The notes beneath the pieces are model-generated. The model made no database searches. It had not been told where the DNA came from and worked only from the letters and a program-made list of their open reading frames with translations. Positions 35,498 through 44,850 of a DNA stretch of 64,000 bases are shown in pieces. This DNA comes from Polycyclovorans algicola TG408 (lineage in GTDB: Bacteria > Pseudomonadota > Gammaproteobacteria > Nevskiales > Nevskiaceae). The first letter of the stretch is position 1, and every line of letters begins with the position of its first letter. Location of the stretch: the NCBI RefSeq assembly GCF_000711245.1, contig NZ_JOMH01000001.1, positions 1,730,830-1,794,829 on the forward strand, given 5' to 3'. A program made the position numbers and the translations under genes.

Positions 35498-37894
35498 ATG
35501 CGTTATCAAATTGCCATTGTGGGGGGTGGGCCCGCCGGTATTGCGGCTGCCTGCCGCGCTGCACGCGCCGGTGACACCCATGTGTTGCTCGAAGCCCAGC
35601 CGCATCTGGCCAACACCATTTATCGCTACCAGAAGGGCAAGCACGTGATGGCCGAGCCCTCCGTCCTGCCGTTGCGCGCGGATGCGGGGTTTGAGGCAGG
35701 CAAGCGCGAAGCCATCTTGGATCGCTGGGACATGGACGTCGTCGCAGCGGGCGTCAATCTGCGGCGGCAGGCCGAAGTCAAAGGCATCTGCAAGGACGAG
35801 AGCGGCTTCACCCTCACGCTGGTCAATGGCGAGGTCTTGCTGGCCGAGGCGGTCATCCTGTCGATTGGCGTGCAGGGCAATCCCCGCAAACTCGGTGCGC
35901 CCGGCGAAGACCTGCCGCAGGTGCAGTACCAGCTCGACGATCCCGATGAATATCGCGGTGAAGTCATCGTGGTGGTGGGCGCAGGCGATGCCGCGATCGA
36001 GAACGCCATCGCGCTGTCGGCGAACAACACGGTGCACATCGTCAATCGCAAGGGCGAGTTCAGTCGCGCCAAGGATGGCAACAACAGCGCCATCCTTGCG
36101 GCCATCGACCAGGGCAAGGTTATCGTGCATTACAACGCCGGGATCGAACGGCTGGAACTGCAAGCCGACGGCCCGCCGGTCAAGTTGCTGCTCAACGCCG
36201 ACGCGGGGCACGAGACGGTGCCCTGCCATCGCATCATTGCGCGCCTGGGCGCCACGGCACCGCGAGACTTCGTCGAGGGCTGTGGCGTGCAGTTCCCCAG
36301 CAAAGATGCGGCGGCCCTGCCGCAGGTGTCGGCAAGCTATGAGTCCAACGTGCCGGGCTTGTACATCATCGGCGCGCTGGCGGGCTATCCGCTGATCAAG
36401 CAGGCGATGAACCAGGGCTTCGAGACCGTGGAATTCATCCGCGGACGCCCGGTGACGCCGGTTGACGAGCCGCTGCTGCGCAAAAAGTTCGAAGTGTTCA
36501 GCGCCATCAAGGATGTCGAGGTGGTGCTCGACGTGCTGCGTCAACGCTCGTCGATTCTGGCCGCCCTGAACCGTCTGCAGTTGCGTGAATTTTTGCTGGA
36601 GAGCGAGCTGCGTGCGCCCGAGCTGGGGACGCGCCTTTATCAAAAAGGGGACTACGGCAACACCGTGTTTCTGACTATTGCCGGTGAGGCCAGTGTGGAG
36701 CTGAACAGCGCCGATCTGGATGCCAATCCGGTGATCAAGGCCGGCCGCATGTTCGGGGAGTTGGCGCTGGTGTCAGGCCGTCCACGTTCGGCCTCGGTGG
36801 TGGCGGGCAAGGGCTGCATCATTGTCGAGGTGCCGCGACGCACCATGTTGCGTTTCATGGCCAGCCACGCGCCCATCCGCGAATACGTTGACCGGGTGTT
36901 CGCGCTGCGCGCCGTGCAGAACTACCTCGCCCCCGGCGTCGGCGAGGCGGAGGTTCTCAAGCTGCTGGACCTCTGCGAGATGAAAGCCTTCAAGGCCGGT
37001 CAGGCGATTTATGAGCACGGCACCGAGGCGGGCCATATTCATCTGGTGCGCAGTGGTTCGGTGACCCTGGCAGCCGCGCGAGGCGACCGTGAGCAGGTGT
37101 CGGCCTATGTGCCGGCCGGGCAATATTTTGGCGAGGTGGACGTCTTGGCCGGCACCGCGAGACGGCAGACCGCACGCGCCGCCATCAAGACCGAGACCCT
37201 GGCGATTCCCGCCGAGGCGTTTCTGCAGTTGCTCGAAAAGCATCCCGCCGTCCAGGTGCGGGTACGTGACCGCTTTCAGCTGGCGGTGCAGCAGCGCATC
37301 GAGATGGAGCGTAATCCCGAGCGCGGCGAAATGATGAGCTTCCTGCTCAAGGAAGGCCTCGGCGAGGCCACCGACGCCCTGCTCATCGATGAGTCGTTGT
37401 GCGTGCGCTGTGACCAGTGCGAGAAGGCCTGCGCGGCCACGCACGGGCAGGTGTCGAGGCTGGACCGCGAGGCCGGGGCGACCTTCGACCACTTGCACGT
37501 GCCCACGTCCTGTCGCCACTGCGAGCACCCGCATTGCATGAAGGATTGCCCGCCCGATGCCATTCACCGCGCAGCCAATGGCGAGGTGTTCATCGAATCG
37601 ACCTGCATTGGCTGCGGCAACTGCGAGCGCAACTGTCCTTACGGCGTGATTCAGATGGGCGTCGAGTCCACCGAAGCGCCCAGCCTCTGGCGCTGGATGA
37701 TGTTCGGTCAGGGCCGGGCGCCAGGTAGCGAGCTGAAAGTCAAAAACAAGGACATCGCCAAAAAGGCGGTGAAGTGCGACATGTGTCGTGGCCGCGACGA
37801 AGGTCCTGCCTGCGTGCAGGCCTGCCCCACCGGTGCCGCCCTGCGGGTCGGCCCTGAACAGTTCTTCGAGATTCTGCGCGATGGTCGCCGCTGA
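35498..37894 (+). CDS. FAD-oxidoreductase / double cNMP-binding / 4x[4Fe-4S] fusion protein
   Basis: 798-residue cytoplasmic protein (no signal peptide). Domain 1 (1-330): two-dinucleotide-fold flavoprotein like thioredoxin reductase, with VGGGPAG at 8-14 and VVGAGDA near 159-165, but no redox-active CxxC. Domains 2 and 3: two cyclic-nucleotide-binding domains with phosphate-binding cassettes FGELALVSGRPRSA (from 419) and FGEVDVLAGTARRQTA (from 544). Domain 4 (635-790): HycB/DmsB-type ferredoxin with CVRCDQCEKAC, CRHCEHPHCMKDCP, CIGCGNCERNCP and CDMC...CVQACP, enough for four clusters. It would take electrons from NAD(P)H and hand them to the membrane protein encoded next. cNMP control is inferred from the conserved cassettes. 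The product and partners are otherwise uncharacterised to my knowledge. Confidence 0.9.
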   Translation: MRYQIAIVGGGPAGIAAACRAARAGDTHVLLEAQPHLANTIYRYQKGKHVMAEPSVLPLRADAGFEAGKREAILDRWDMDVVAAGVNLRRQAEVKGICKDESGFTLTLVNGEVLLAEAVILSIGVQGNPRKLGAPGEDLPQVQYQLDDPDEYRGEVIVVVGAGDAAIENAIALSANNTVHIVNRKGEFSRAKDGNNSAILAAIDQGKVIVHYNAGIERLELQADGPPVKLLLNADAGHETVPCHRIIARLGATAPRDFVEGCGVQFPSKDAAALPQVSASYESNVPGLYIIGALAGYPLIKQAMNQGFETVEFIRGRPVTPVDEPLLRKKFEVFSAIKDVEVVLDVLRQRSSILAALNRLQLREFLLESELRAPELGTRLYQKGDYGNTVFLTIAGEASVELNSADLDANPVIKAGRMFGELALVSGRPRSASVVAGKGCIIVEVPRRTMLRFMASHAPIREYVDRVFALRAVQNYLAPGVGEAEVLKLLDLCEMKAFKAGQAIYEHGTEAGHIHLVRSGSVTLAAARGDREQVSAYVPAGQYFGEVDVLAGTARRQTARAAIKTETLAIPAEAFLQLLEKHPAVQVRVRDRFQLAVQQRIEMERNPERGEMMSFLLKEGLGEATDALLIDESLCVRCDQCEKACAATHGQVSRLDREAGATFDHLHVPTSCRHCEHPHCMKDCPPDAIHRAANGEVFIESTCIGCGNCERNCPYGVIQMGVESTEAPSLWRWMMFGQGRAPGSELKVKNKDIAKKAVKCDMCRGRDEGPACVQACPTGAALRVGPEQFFEILRDGRR

Positions 37895-38885
37895 TCATCT
37901 GCGGCGGTTATGGACGTCGTGGCGAACCCCGGTCGAGCGTGACGAGACTGAAGGCCACCGTTCGATGTGGGCCTATCGTCGTGCGCTCTGGCTCAAGCGC
38001 GCCGCCCTGCTGGTGTTGGTGTCGGTGCTGTTCTACGCCCTGACGGACCCCTGGCACGGCCACAACGGCGGGACCTGGCTGGGCTATACGCTCGGCACCG
38101 TGGGGTTGGCGCTGATTGTCTGGTTGGCGTGGCTGGGCATCCGCAAGCGCCAGTTCACCACCGGGCGCGGCGCGCTGGCAGCGTGGGTGTCGGCACACGT
38201 CTATCTGGGTTTGTCACTGGCCATCATTGCCACCCTGCATGCGGGTTTCCAACTCGGTTTCAATGTTCACAGCCTCGCTTACCTGTTGATGATGCTGGTG
38301 ATTCTTTCGGGGGTGTACGGCGCTATTGCCTACACCGTGCTGCCGCGCCAGCTCACGCAAAACCTGGCGGGCATGTCCCGCGACGCCATCGTTGCCGAGA
38401 TTGCCAGCGCTGACGAGCGCGCCCTGTCGTATGCCGCCAAGGTCGACCCGGAGACGCACGCCATGGTGATCCGTTCGGTCGAGCGGGTGCAGATGGGTGG
38501 CCCCTTATGGCAGCAGATTCGCGGTCGCTACCGGCGACGCGAAGACGGCGGCGCTCTGACGGCGACGCTCAGCCGCAAGGCGGCGCAGATTCGTGATCGC
38601 GCCGCCACTGCACCCGCCACCCGCGAGACACCCGGCGGCACGCGGGGCGTGACCCTGTTCATGGTCGCCGGGCAGATCTTCGATGGCGGGCGCGATGCCC
38701 GCGGCGAACATCTCGACAAGCTGATGGAGGCGCTGGCCCGGCGCAAGCTGTTGGTCGACCGGCTCAATCGCGACATCACCCTGCGCGCGCGGCAGAACCT
38801 CTGGCTGTATCTGCATGTGCCCATGACCTTTGCACTGCTGGTGAGCCTGTTCGTCCATGTGCTCACCGTTTTTCTGTACTGGTGA
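37881..38885 (+). CDS. five-helix membrane protein, likely b-type cytochrome
   Basis: 334 residues with about five membrane helices (39-57, 66-87, 99-120, 128-152 and 309-333) and a ~150-residue cytoplasmic-type loop. Histidines placed in helices (His106, His120, His130, His312, His326) suggest one or two b-type hemes, as in ferric-reductase or cytochrome b561-like proteins. The ATG at 37881 overlaps the upstream gene by 14 nt, implying coupling to the Fe-S fusion protein; ATG 37965 is an alternative. It probably moves electrons from that protein across the membrane to the decaheme encoded downstream. Confidence 0.75.
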   Translation: MVAADHLRRLWTSWRTPVERDETEGHRSMWAYRRALWLKRAALLVLVSVLFYALTDPWHGHNGGTWLGYTLGTVGLALIVWLAWLGIRKRQFTTGRGALAAWVSAHVYLGLSLAIIATLHAGFQLGFNVHSLAYLLMMLVILSGVYGAIAYTVLPRQLTQNLAGMSRDAIVAEIASADERALSYAAKVDPETHAMVIRSVERVQMGGPLWQQIRGRYRRREDGGALTATLSRKAAQIRDRAATAPATRETPGGTRGVTLFMVAGQIFDGGRDARGEHLDKLMEALARRKLLVDRLNRDITLRARQNLWLYLHVPMTFALLVSLFVHVLTVFLYW

Positions 38886-38999
38886 ACGAGTGCGCCCGTG
38901 ACTGAAAAAACCGCCTCACCTTGCAGCCCGAAACCACGTCTTACTGGATCGCCCTGCGGCGACCGTCGTGGGCGTGTTGTGTCCTCGGGCACGTTCTGA

Positions 39000-40643
39000 A
39001 TGCGCGTCAGAATCGAAACGCAACCCCTCAGCGGCGCGCCCAGCACGCGTGACCTGGACGTTGCCGCCATTGCTATTGGCGGCAGCCCGCACAACACCAT
39101 CGTGCTGCCCGGCAACCGGGTGGGGACGATGCACCTGCTGCTGAACTGCGGCGCCGACGGCATCTGGCGGGCGCAGGCGCAGGGTCCTTACCGGTTTGGT
39201 CTGGATGGGCAAAGTGGCCTGCAAGACGCCGTGCTTCAGCCCGGGCAAACCCTGGCGCTGGGGCCGCACCGAATTCAGGTGCTGGCGCCGACCGACGGGC
39301 TGTCGCTGGTGCTCAGCGTGGCGCTGGATGCCGAGGCCAAGGCCCGTCGCGGTGCGCTCGATCTTGCCGGTGCAGGCTTGCGCATGCGCCGTCCGGCATG
39401 GGTTGCCGCCATCGCGCTGCTGTTGCTGACGCTGCTGATTCCGCTGGTCATGGCGTTGCTACCTGCCGAGACCCCGGTACGGGCCTTCCTGCCCACCGAC
39501 ACGTTGTGGAATTCGGGAACCATTAGTAACGCCCACCAGCATCTGGCCAACGATTGCCGCAGTTGCCATGTCGATTTGTTCGTGCAGGTTCGTGATGAAA
39601 CCTGTCGCAGTTGTCACCAGGGGCTGGGCGAGCACAGCGCCGACACCGACATATTGCACGCCAGCGGCCTGAGCGAACGTGGCTGCGCGAACTGCCATAA
39701 AGAACATGGCGGGACACACGCGGTGATGCCCGAGCATTCCGGCCTGTGCACGGACTGCCACGCCGCGCCCCACCAGGAAGACTGGTCTGCGCATTTGTCG
39801 CCTGCCGCCGATTTCGAACGCGCGCACCCCCCATTCCGCGTCAATGTCATCAGTGGCTGGGACGGTGCCATCCCGACCTTTGAGCGCACGCCGCTCGCCG
39901 ATGCGCCCGCCGACAACAGCGGCCTGATCTATCCGCACGACCTGCATCTTGAAGCCGACCTGGACGGTCCCGAAGGCCCCGAAACCCTGGCCTGTGTCGA
40001 TTGCCATCAACCCGGGCCGGGCCGGGTCGGGTTCCAGCCCATCGCCTTTGAGCCCCACTGTCAACGCTGCCACGCCCTGGATGTCGAAGCGCCCGACGCG
40101 ACGGTCACCCTGCCGCACGGCGATATCGTGGCCGCGCGTTGGATGCTCGAGCGGATCGCCACCGACGCGCTGGCCGACATGCCTGAGGCCAACACCCCCG
40201 ACATCGAGCGTCGCCGGGCCGGCAGCCAGGCTGACCGTGGTGACGGCCCCACGACAGAGGGCTGGGTGCAATCACAGATCGAGTCACGGCTGTGCGCCAA
40301 GTGCCATGTCGTGTCCGCGCAAGGCGAAGGGGTTGCGCCCGTCCTTTTGGCGCAGAGCTGGTGGCCACATGCCCGCTTTACGCACGCGCCTCACCAAACC
40401 ACCGAGTGCGCGCTGTGTCACAGCGCCGAGACCTCGAAAGATGCCGCAGAGCTTCTGCTGCCGCCCATCGCCACTTGCCGCCAATGTCACGCGGGCGTAG
40501 CTTATTCAGCGGGGATACAGAGTGCCTGCGTGGACTGCCACGGCTTCCATCAGGTGAGCGCGACGCACAGCGTCGGCGATAGGGAGGGGCGCCTGCATGG
40601 GGATGCATCGATTCAACCCGTGGAGATGGGCTTACAGCCTTAG
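39000..40643 (+). CDS. inner-membrane decaheme cytochrome c with FHA-like head
   Basis: 547 residues. Residues 1-95 resemble a forkhead-associated domain (IAIGGSPHNTIVLPGNRVGTMH...LQPGQTLALG), but the phosphothreonine-binding Arg and the Ser of the SxxH motif are replaced (IGGS, VGTMH). A transmembrane helix spans about 133-154. The periplasmic part has ten CxxCH sites (Cys186, 202, 229, 250, 332, 354, 432, 470, 493, 510), as in cytochrome c3/c7-like multiheme proteins. It would accept electrons from the membrane b-type protein. The 3' end overlaps the GlcG lipoprotein gene by 47 nt. Confidence 0.88.
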   Translation: MRVRIETQPLSGAPSTRDLDVAAIAIGGSPHNTIVLPGNRVGTMHLLLNCGADGIWRAQAQGPYRFGLDGQSGLQDAVLQPGQTLALGPHRIQVLAPTDGLSLVLSVALDAEAKARRGALDLAGAGLRMRRPAWVAAIALLLLTLLIPLVMALLPAETPVRAFLPTDTLWNSGTISNAHQHLANDCRSCHVDLFVQVRDETCRSCHQGLGEHSADTDILHASGLSERGCANCHKEHGGTHAVMPEHSGLCTDCHAAPHQEDWSAHLSPAADFERAHPPFRVNVISGWDGAIPTFERTPLADAPADNSGLIYPHDLHLEADLDGPEGPETLACVDCHQPGPGRVGFQPIAFEPHCQRCHALDVEAPDATVTLPHGDIVAARWMLERIATDALADMPEANTPDIERRRAGSQADRGDGPTTEGWVQSQIESRLCAKCHVVSAQGEGVAPVLLAQSWWPHARFTHAPHQTTECALCHSAETSKDAAELLLPPIATCRQCHAGVAYSAGIQSACVDCHGFHQVSATHSVGDREGRLHGDASIQPVEMGLQP

Positions 40644-42597
40644 TTTGATTGCGGCGGCGGGTTGGTTTGCAGGATGTTCCGCGGGTGAGCAGGCCTCAGG
40701 GGTGGGGTCTGACCCCACGCAGGGCTGCGAAGGCCGCTGTGCGGATTCGCCCGAAAATCTGTCGGTGGCCGACGTTGAGCAGATCGTCGCGCAGGCGGTT
40801 GGCGAAGCCCGCGCCCTTGGCGTTTCCGGCCACATCGCCGTCAGTGACCGGGTCGGGAATGTGCTCGGCGTTTTCTCGATGACCGGGTCGCCCGCCACGA
40901 TCCGTATTGCCACGCCGGGGCGCGACATCACTGCGGGCCTTGAGGGGGTCAACGTGATCCCCGCCGTGGCCAGCGCAATCACCAAGGCCAACACGGCGGC
41001 CTATGTGTCGTCTGAAGGCAATGCTTTCAGCACCCGGGTGGCCAGCCAGATCATTCAGGAGCACTTCAACCCTGGCGAGTTCGATCAGCCGGGCGGCCCC
41101 TTGTTCGGGGTGCAGATTTCGCAGTTGCCTTGCTCGGATCTTTCGGCCCGTCATCAGGGCGTGGCCGCGTCGCCCGGACCGCACCGCTCGCCGCTGGGCA
41201 TGTCGGCCGATCCGGGGGGCTTTCCCCTGTACCGCAATGGCACCGTGATTGGCGGGGTCGGGGTCGAAGTCGATGGCGCTTACGGCCTCGACACCAGCGT
41301 TTTCGATACGGATCGCGATGTCGATGAGTTGGTCGCGCTTGCCGCAACGTTTGGCTTCGCCGCGCCCCTGGATCGCCGCGCTGACCGCATCACGGTTGAA
41401 GGCAAAACCCTGCGCTTCAGTGACGTCAGCGATGCCGACCTGTTGAGCATGCCGGCGACGGTGAACGTGGCCGATGCGCTGAGCCTCGGCAGTTTCGTCT
41501 TGGTGCGCGGCTACACCGACGACACGGTGCGGGTCAGGTCCGGGACAGCGTTCGGCCAACCGGCATCGGGCATTCGGCCGGCCAGCGATGCGGAGTTTGC
41601 CGCCCGCGATGCGTTCATGCTGGTTGATGCCGCCAATCAACCCCGCTTTGCCCCGCGCGCCGGGACCGGCGCCGGTGCACTCAGCGCGGCCGAAGTGCGG
41701 GCGGTCATGCTCAATGCGCTGGATGTCGCCAACAGTGCCCGGGCGCAGATTCGTCGGCCACTGTCGACCCCGGCGCGGGTGTCGATTTTCGTGACCGATC
41801 GCAACGGCGACGTGCTGGGTGCCGTGCGCAGCCGCGATGCGCCGATCTTCGGCATTGATGTCGCCTTGCAGAAGGCGCGCACGGTCAATTTCTTCAGTGG
41901 ATCCGATGCGGCCTCGGCACTGACGGCCCTCCCGGACGTTGGCTACCTGGTCAATGGTTTCAATGAGCGCCCCCCGGTTGCCCTTGGGGATTACGTGGCA
42001 GCCACCCGCGCCCTACTGGAGCGGCCCACGGCACTGGCAGACGGTCAGATCGCCTTCGGCGCGCGCACGATCGGCAATCTGGCCCGCCCCTTTCTGCCGG
42101 ATGGCATTGTCGGCGCGCCGCCGGGACCGCTGTCGAAGCCGATGGGAGAATGGAGTGTGTTCTCCACCGGGTTGCAGGTTGATCTGGTTTACAACGCCCT
42201 GGTCGCCCACGTGGCTTTTTTGCTGGGCGCGATCCCCAATGACGTGCCACAGAATTGCACCGGCATCAGCCGGTTCTCTGAAGGGCTTCAGGTGGACTCG
42301 CCAATCGCCGCCCTTCCCAACGGCGTCCAGATTTTCTCGGGCGGCGTTCCCATCTATCGCGGGAACCAGCTGGTTGGCGCCATCGGCATCTCCGGCGATG
42401 GCATCGAGCAGGACGACATGATCGCCTTCCTCGGCCTGCACCGCGCGGGCGAGGCGCTGGGCGGGGCCATCGGCAATGCACCGGTGGCGCTTCGTGCCGA
42501 TCAGTTGGTGATTGACGGTCAGAACCCGCGGTATGTGCAGTGTCCGCAGGCGCCGTTCATTGACAGCGACGAGGAGAACGTCTGTGCGGGCAAGTAA
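40597..42597 (+). CDS. lipoprotein with tandem GlcG/HbpS-like domains
   Basis: 666 residues, lipobox GWFAGC (Cys27). Two regions resemble the GlcG/HbpS (DUF336) fold: LSVADVEQIVAQAVGEARALG...VAVSDRVGNVLGVF (about 55-95) and SAAEVRAVMLNALDVANSAR...VTDRNGDVLGAVRSRDAP (about 360-420). A related block (YRGNQLVGAIGISGDGI) closes the second copy. HbpS-type proteins bind heme or sense redox. A GGAGGGG site lies 8 nt before the ATG. Between the decaheme and barrel genes it may be an outer-membrane heme-binding or assembly factor; this is inference. Confidence 0.8.
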   Translation: MGMHRFNPWRWAYSLSLIAAAGWFAGCSAGEQASGVGSDPTQGCEGRCADSPENLSVADVEQIVAQAVGEARALGVSGHIAVSDRVGNVLGVFSMTGSPATIRIATPGRDITAGLEGVNVIPAVASAITKANTAAYVSSEGNAFSTRVASQIIQEHFNPGEFDQPGGPLFGVQISQLPCSDLSARHQGVAASPGPHRSPLGMSADPGGFPLYRNGTVIGGVGVEVDGAYGLDTSVFDTDRDVDELVALAATFGFAAPLDRRADRITVEGKTLRFSDVSDADLLSMPATVNVADALSLGSFVLVRGYTDDTVRVRSGTAFGQPASGIRPASDAEFAARDAFMLVDAANQPRFAPRAGTGAGALSAAEVRAVMLNALDVANSARAQIRRPLSTPARVSIFVTDRNGDVLGAVRSRDAPIFGIDVALQKARTVNFFSGSDAASALTALPDVGYLVNGFNERPPVALGDYVAATRALLERPTALADGQIAFGARTIGNLARPFLPDGIVGAPPGPLSKPMGEWSVFSTGLQVDLVYNALVAHVAFLLGAIPNDVPQNCTGISRFSEGLQVDSPIAALPNGVQIFSGGVPIYRGNQLVGAIGISGDGIEQDDMIAFLGLHRAGEALGGAIGNAPVALRADQLVIDGQNPRYVQCPQAPFIDSDEENVCAGK

Positions 42598-44581
42598 TGG
42601 CCGTGTCGGTGTGATTCTTGCCCTGGTTGCCGCGCTGGCGGCGCTCCCGGTCAATGCGCAGGAGCGTCGCAGGGCCGGCCAGACCGTGGACCGCGAGGTG
42701 GAGGTTGATCTGCCCGATGCGCCGGCCACCACCCGGGACACCCGGCCGGCGGCACCGGTCCAGGCGCCTGCGCCAACCCGCCGTCGCCCGGGCCAAAGTG
42801 AAGACGTCAGGGTTGATGAGCCGGTGGTGCCGTCAGCGCCCGTCGGTGTGGCGGGCGATCAACGGCGTCGGCGACCCGGTCAACTGGAGGCCAACGTGCC
42901 GACTGAAACCGGCGAGCGCGCGTCGCCCGGCGCACCGAGGGGGCCGCGCACGCCGTTCAACACCAATCGCCGCAGCGGGCTGTTGGCGGTCGCCAAGCCG
43001 GACGCCGACGCGGTCTACGACAAGCAGCTTGTCGAAGACCGTTGGCAACTGACGCGGCAGCTTGGGCTGACCGATTTCTCGCGCCTCGACCCTTACAACC
43101 AGAACACGCTGAAGGCCGACCGGCCGGTGCACGGCGACTGGTTCTTCAACCTCGGCCTGACCTCGGATTCGGTGTTTGAACCCCGCAGCGTGCCGACGCC
43201 CACGGGCGCCCAGGGAGACGCCCAGCCCGGGCAGCTCGATGTGCTGGGGGGCACCGACCAAACGGTTTTTGCCCAGACCTCGATCCTTGCGCTGGTCTAT
43301 TACAAGGGCAACACCACCTTCAAGCCACCGGATTACGAGTACCGCTTGACGCTGGCGCACCAGTACAACCATGTCGAGACCGATCAGGCGCGCGCATTGC
43401 GGGTGGACCCGCGTGCTGGCGTGGATCGTTCCGACAATCACCTGGCGGTGCAGGAACTGTTCTTCGACTATCACATTCGCAACGTCTCGAAACGCTACGA
43501 CTTCGACTCGTTCCGGATCGGTATTCAGCCGTTCACCACCGACTTTCGCGGCTTTCTGTTTCAAGACCTGCAATTGGGGGCGCGACTGTTCGGGACCCGC
43601 AGCAACAACATCTTTCAGTACAACCTTGCGGCGTTCCGGCGGCTCGAGAAAGACACCAACAGTGGCCTGAATGACCTTGGCAAGTCATTGCGCGAAGACG
43701 ATGTGTTCGCGGCCAACCTTTACTGGCAGGACTTCCCCTCCAAGGGCTTCATCAGCCAGGTGTCCATCGTTCACAACCGCAACCGCGAGGGCGATGAGGG
43801 CAGCCATTTCAACGAGAATCAGTTCATCGAGCGTCCTGCGTCGCTGGGTCTCGAAGCGCCCCGCAATTACGACGTCACTTATTTTGGCTTGAACGGCGAC
43901 GGTCACTTTGGGCGCCTCAACCTGACGACGAGTTTTTATTACGCCCTGGGTGATGCCGAGCAGGGCGTGTTCGTGGCGCGCCCCACCGACATCGAAGCCG
44001 TCTTTGCCGCTGCAGAGGCGTCGGTCGACTTTGACTGGCGGCGCGTCCGCATCTCGGCGCTTTATGCCGGCGGCGACGAGGACCCGTTCGACGACAAGGA
44101 AACGGGCTTTGACGCCATCTTTGAAAACCCGGTGTTCGCCGGCTTTGACACCAGTTACTGGATACGCCAAAGCGTGCCGCTGATTGGCGGCGGCAGGGTG
44201 GGCATCTCGGGCCGTAACGGCGTGTTGAACTCGCTGCGCTCCAGCAAAGAAGAGGGTCAGTCCAACTTCACCAACCCGGGCACCGTCTTGCTGGGTGTGG
44301 GGACCGACCTTGATCTGACCCCGTCCTTCCGCCTGTCACTCAATGCCAACCAGCTCTGGTTTGCCGACACGGCGGTTGTCGAGGTTGCACGTAATCAGGG
44401 TGGCATCGACAAGGCGATCGGCACCGACCTGTCGGTGGCCACAATCTGGCGTCCATTCGCCTCGCAAAACGTGATCCTCAGGGGGTCCTTTGCCGCCCTT
44501 TTGCCGGGCAAGGGTTTCGAGCAGCTTTATGGCGACGAAACGCTTTATTCCGGCCTCTTGAACTTGGTGCTGGCCTACTAG
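42584..44581 (+). CDS. outer-membrane beta-barrel protein
   Basis: 665 residues from a GTG start that overlaps the upstream stop and follows GGAG. A signal peptide (ILALVAALAALPVNAQ) is followed by a proline/arginine-rich linker of about 100 residues, then a beta-rich region with alternating aromatic strands (YKGNTTFKPPDYEYRLTLAHQY, FRLSLNANQLWFAD), typical of an alginate-export-like or porin barrel. No heme motif. The barrel could sheathe a cytochrome as in porin-cytochrome conduits; this is inferred from neighbours. Its TAG stop lies in the CTAG at the left end of the adjacent mobile element. Confidence 0.8.
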   Translation: MRASNGRVGVILALVAALAALPVNAQERRRAGQTVDREVEVDLPDAPATTRDTRPAAPVQAPAPTRRRPGQSEDVRVDEPVVPSAPVGVAGDQRRRRPGQLEANVPTETGERASPGAPRGPRTPFNTNRRSGLLAVAKPDADAVYDKQLVEDRWQLTRQLGLTDFSRLDPYNQNTLKADRPVHGDWFFNLGLTSDSVFEPRSVPTPTGAQGDAQPGQLDVLGGTDQTVFAQTSILALVYYKGNTTFKPPDYEYRLTLAHQYNHVETDQARALRVDPRAGVDRSDNHLAVQELFFDYHIRNVSKRYDFDSFRIGIQPFTTDFRGFLFQDLQLGARLFGTRSNNIFQYNLAAFRRLEKDTNSGLNDLGKSLREDDVFAANLYWQDFPSKGFISQVSIVHNRNREGDEGSHFNENQFIERPASLGLEAPRNYDVTYFGLNGDGHFGRLNLTTSFYYALGDAEQGVFVARPTDIEAVFAAAEASVDFDWRRVRISALYAGGDEDPFDDKETGFDAIFENPVFAGFDTSYWIRQSVPLIGGGRVGISGRNGVLNSLRSSKEEGQSNFTNPGTVLLGVGTDLDLTPSFRLSLNANQLWFADTAVVEVARNQGGIDKAIGTDLSVATIWRPFASQNVILRGSFAALLPGKGFEQLYGDETLYSGLLNLVLAY

Positions 44582-44848
44582 GGCCTGTTAACAATTGCCG
44601 TATCGCTGCGTTGCCGTCTGTTTTTCGCCAGGCAAGGCGCGACTGAGGAAATCTGGTTATTCCAAATGACGAAGGAACAACGCCGCATGGCGGAAAAACA
44701 GACAGCAACCCAAAGGGGCCGGCCGGTTATGGCCCTGGACTTCGTTGGTCGTCGCTTGTGTGGAATGACCAAACCGCGCTTCTCCCGCCTCGCCCAAGGC
44801 CATAACCGACTCGGCCGCAGCGATGCGCCAATTGTTAACAGGCCCTAG
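44578..44848. mobile_element. 271-bp MITE-like element with CTAG ends
   Basis: Perfect 20-bp terminal inverted repeats, CTAGGGCCTGTTAACAATTG at 44578-44597 and its reverse complement at 44829-44848. Similarity between the ends continues imperfectly for another 25 nt (CGTATCGCTGCG versus CGCATCGCTGCG). No transposase gene fits inside. CTAG is self-complementary, so it may be a 4-bp target duplication, as made by IS5-family (YTAR-target) transposases. The element lies exactly between the stop of the barrel gene and the start of the decaheme/LVIVD gene. Confidence 0.85.
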
Positions 44849-44850
44849 CT

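Noticed and set aside
35498-36500. Calling the flavoprotein domain a thioredoxin reductase
   Set aside because: The fold resembles it, but the redox-active CxxC is absent and the protein is fused to cNMP and ferredoxin domains.
35393-36643. Long upstream extension of the penta-heme cytochrome frame
   Set aside because: The extra 417 codons are antisense to the flavoprotein domain; the signal peptide begins at 35392.
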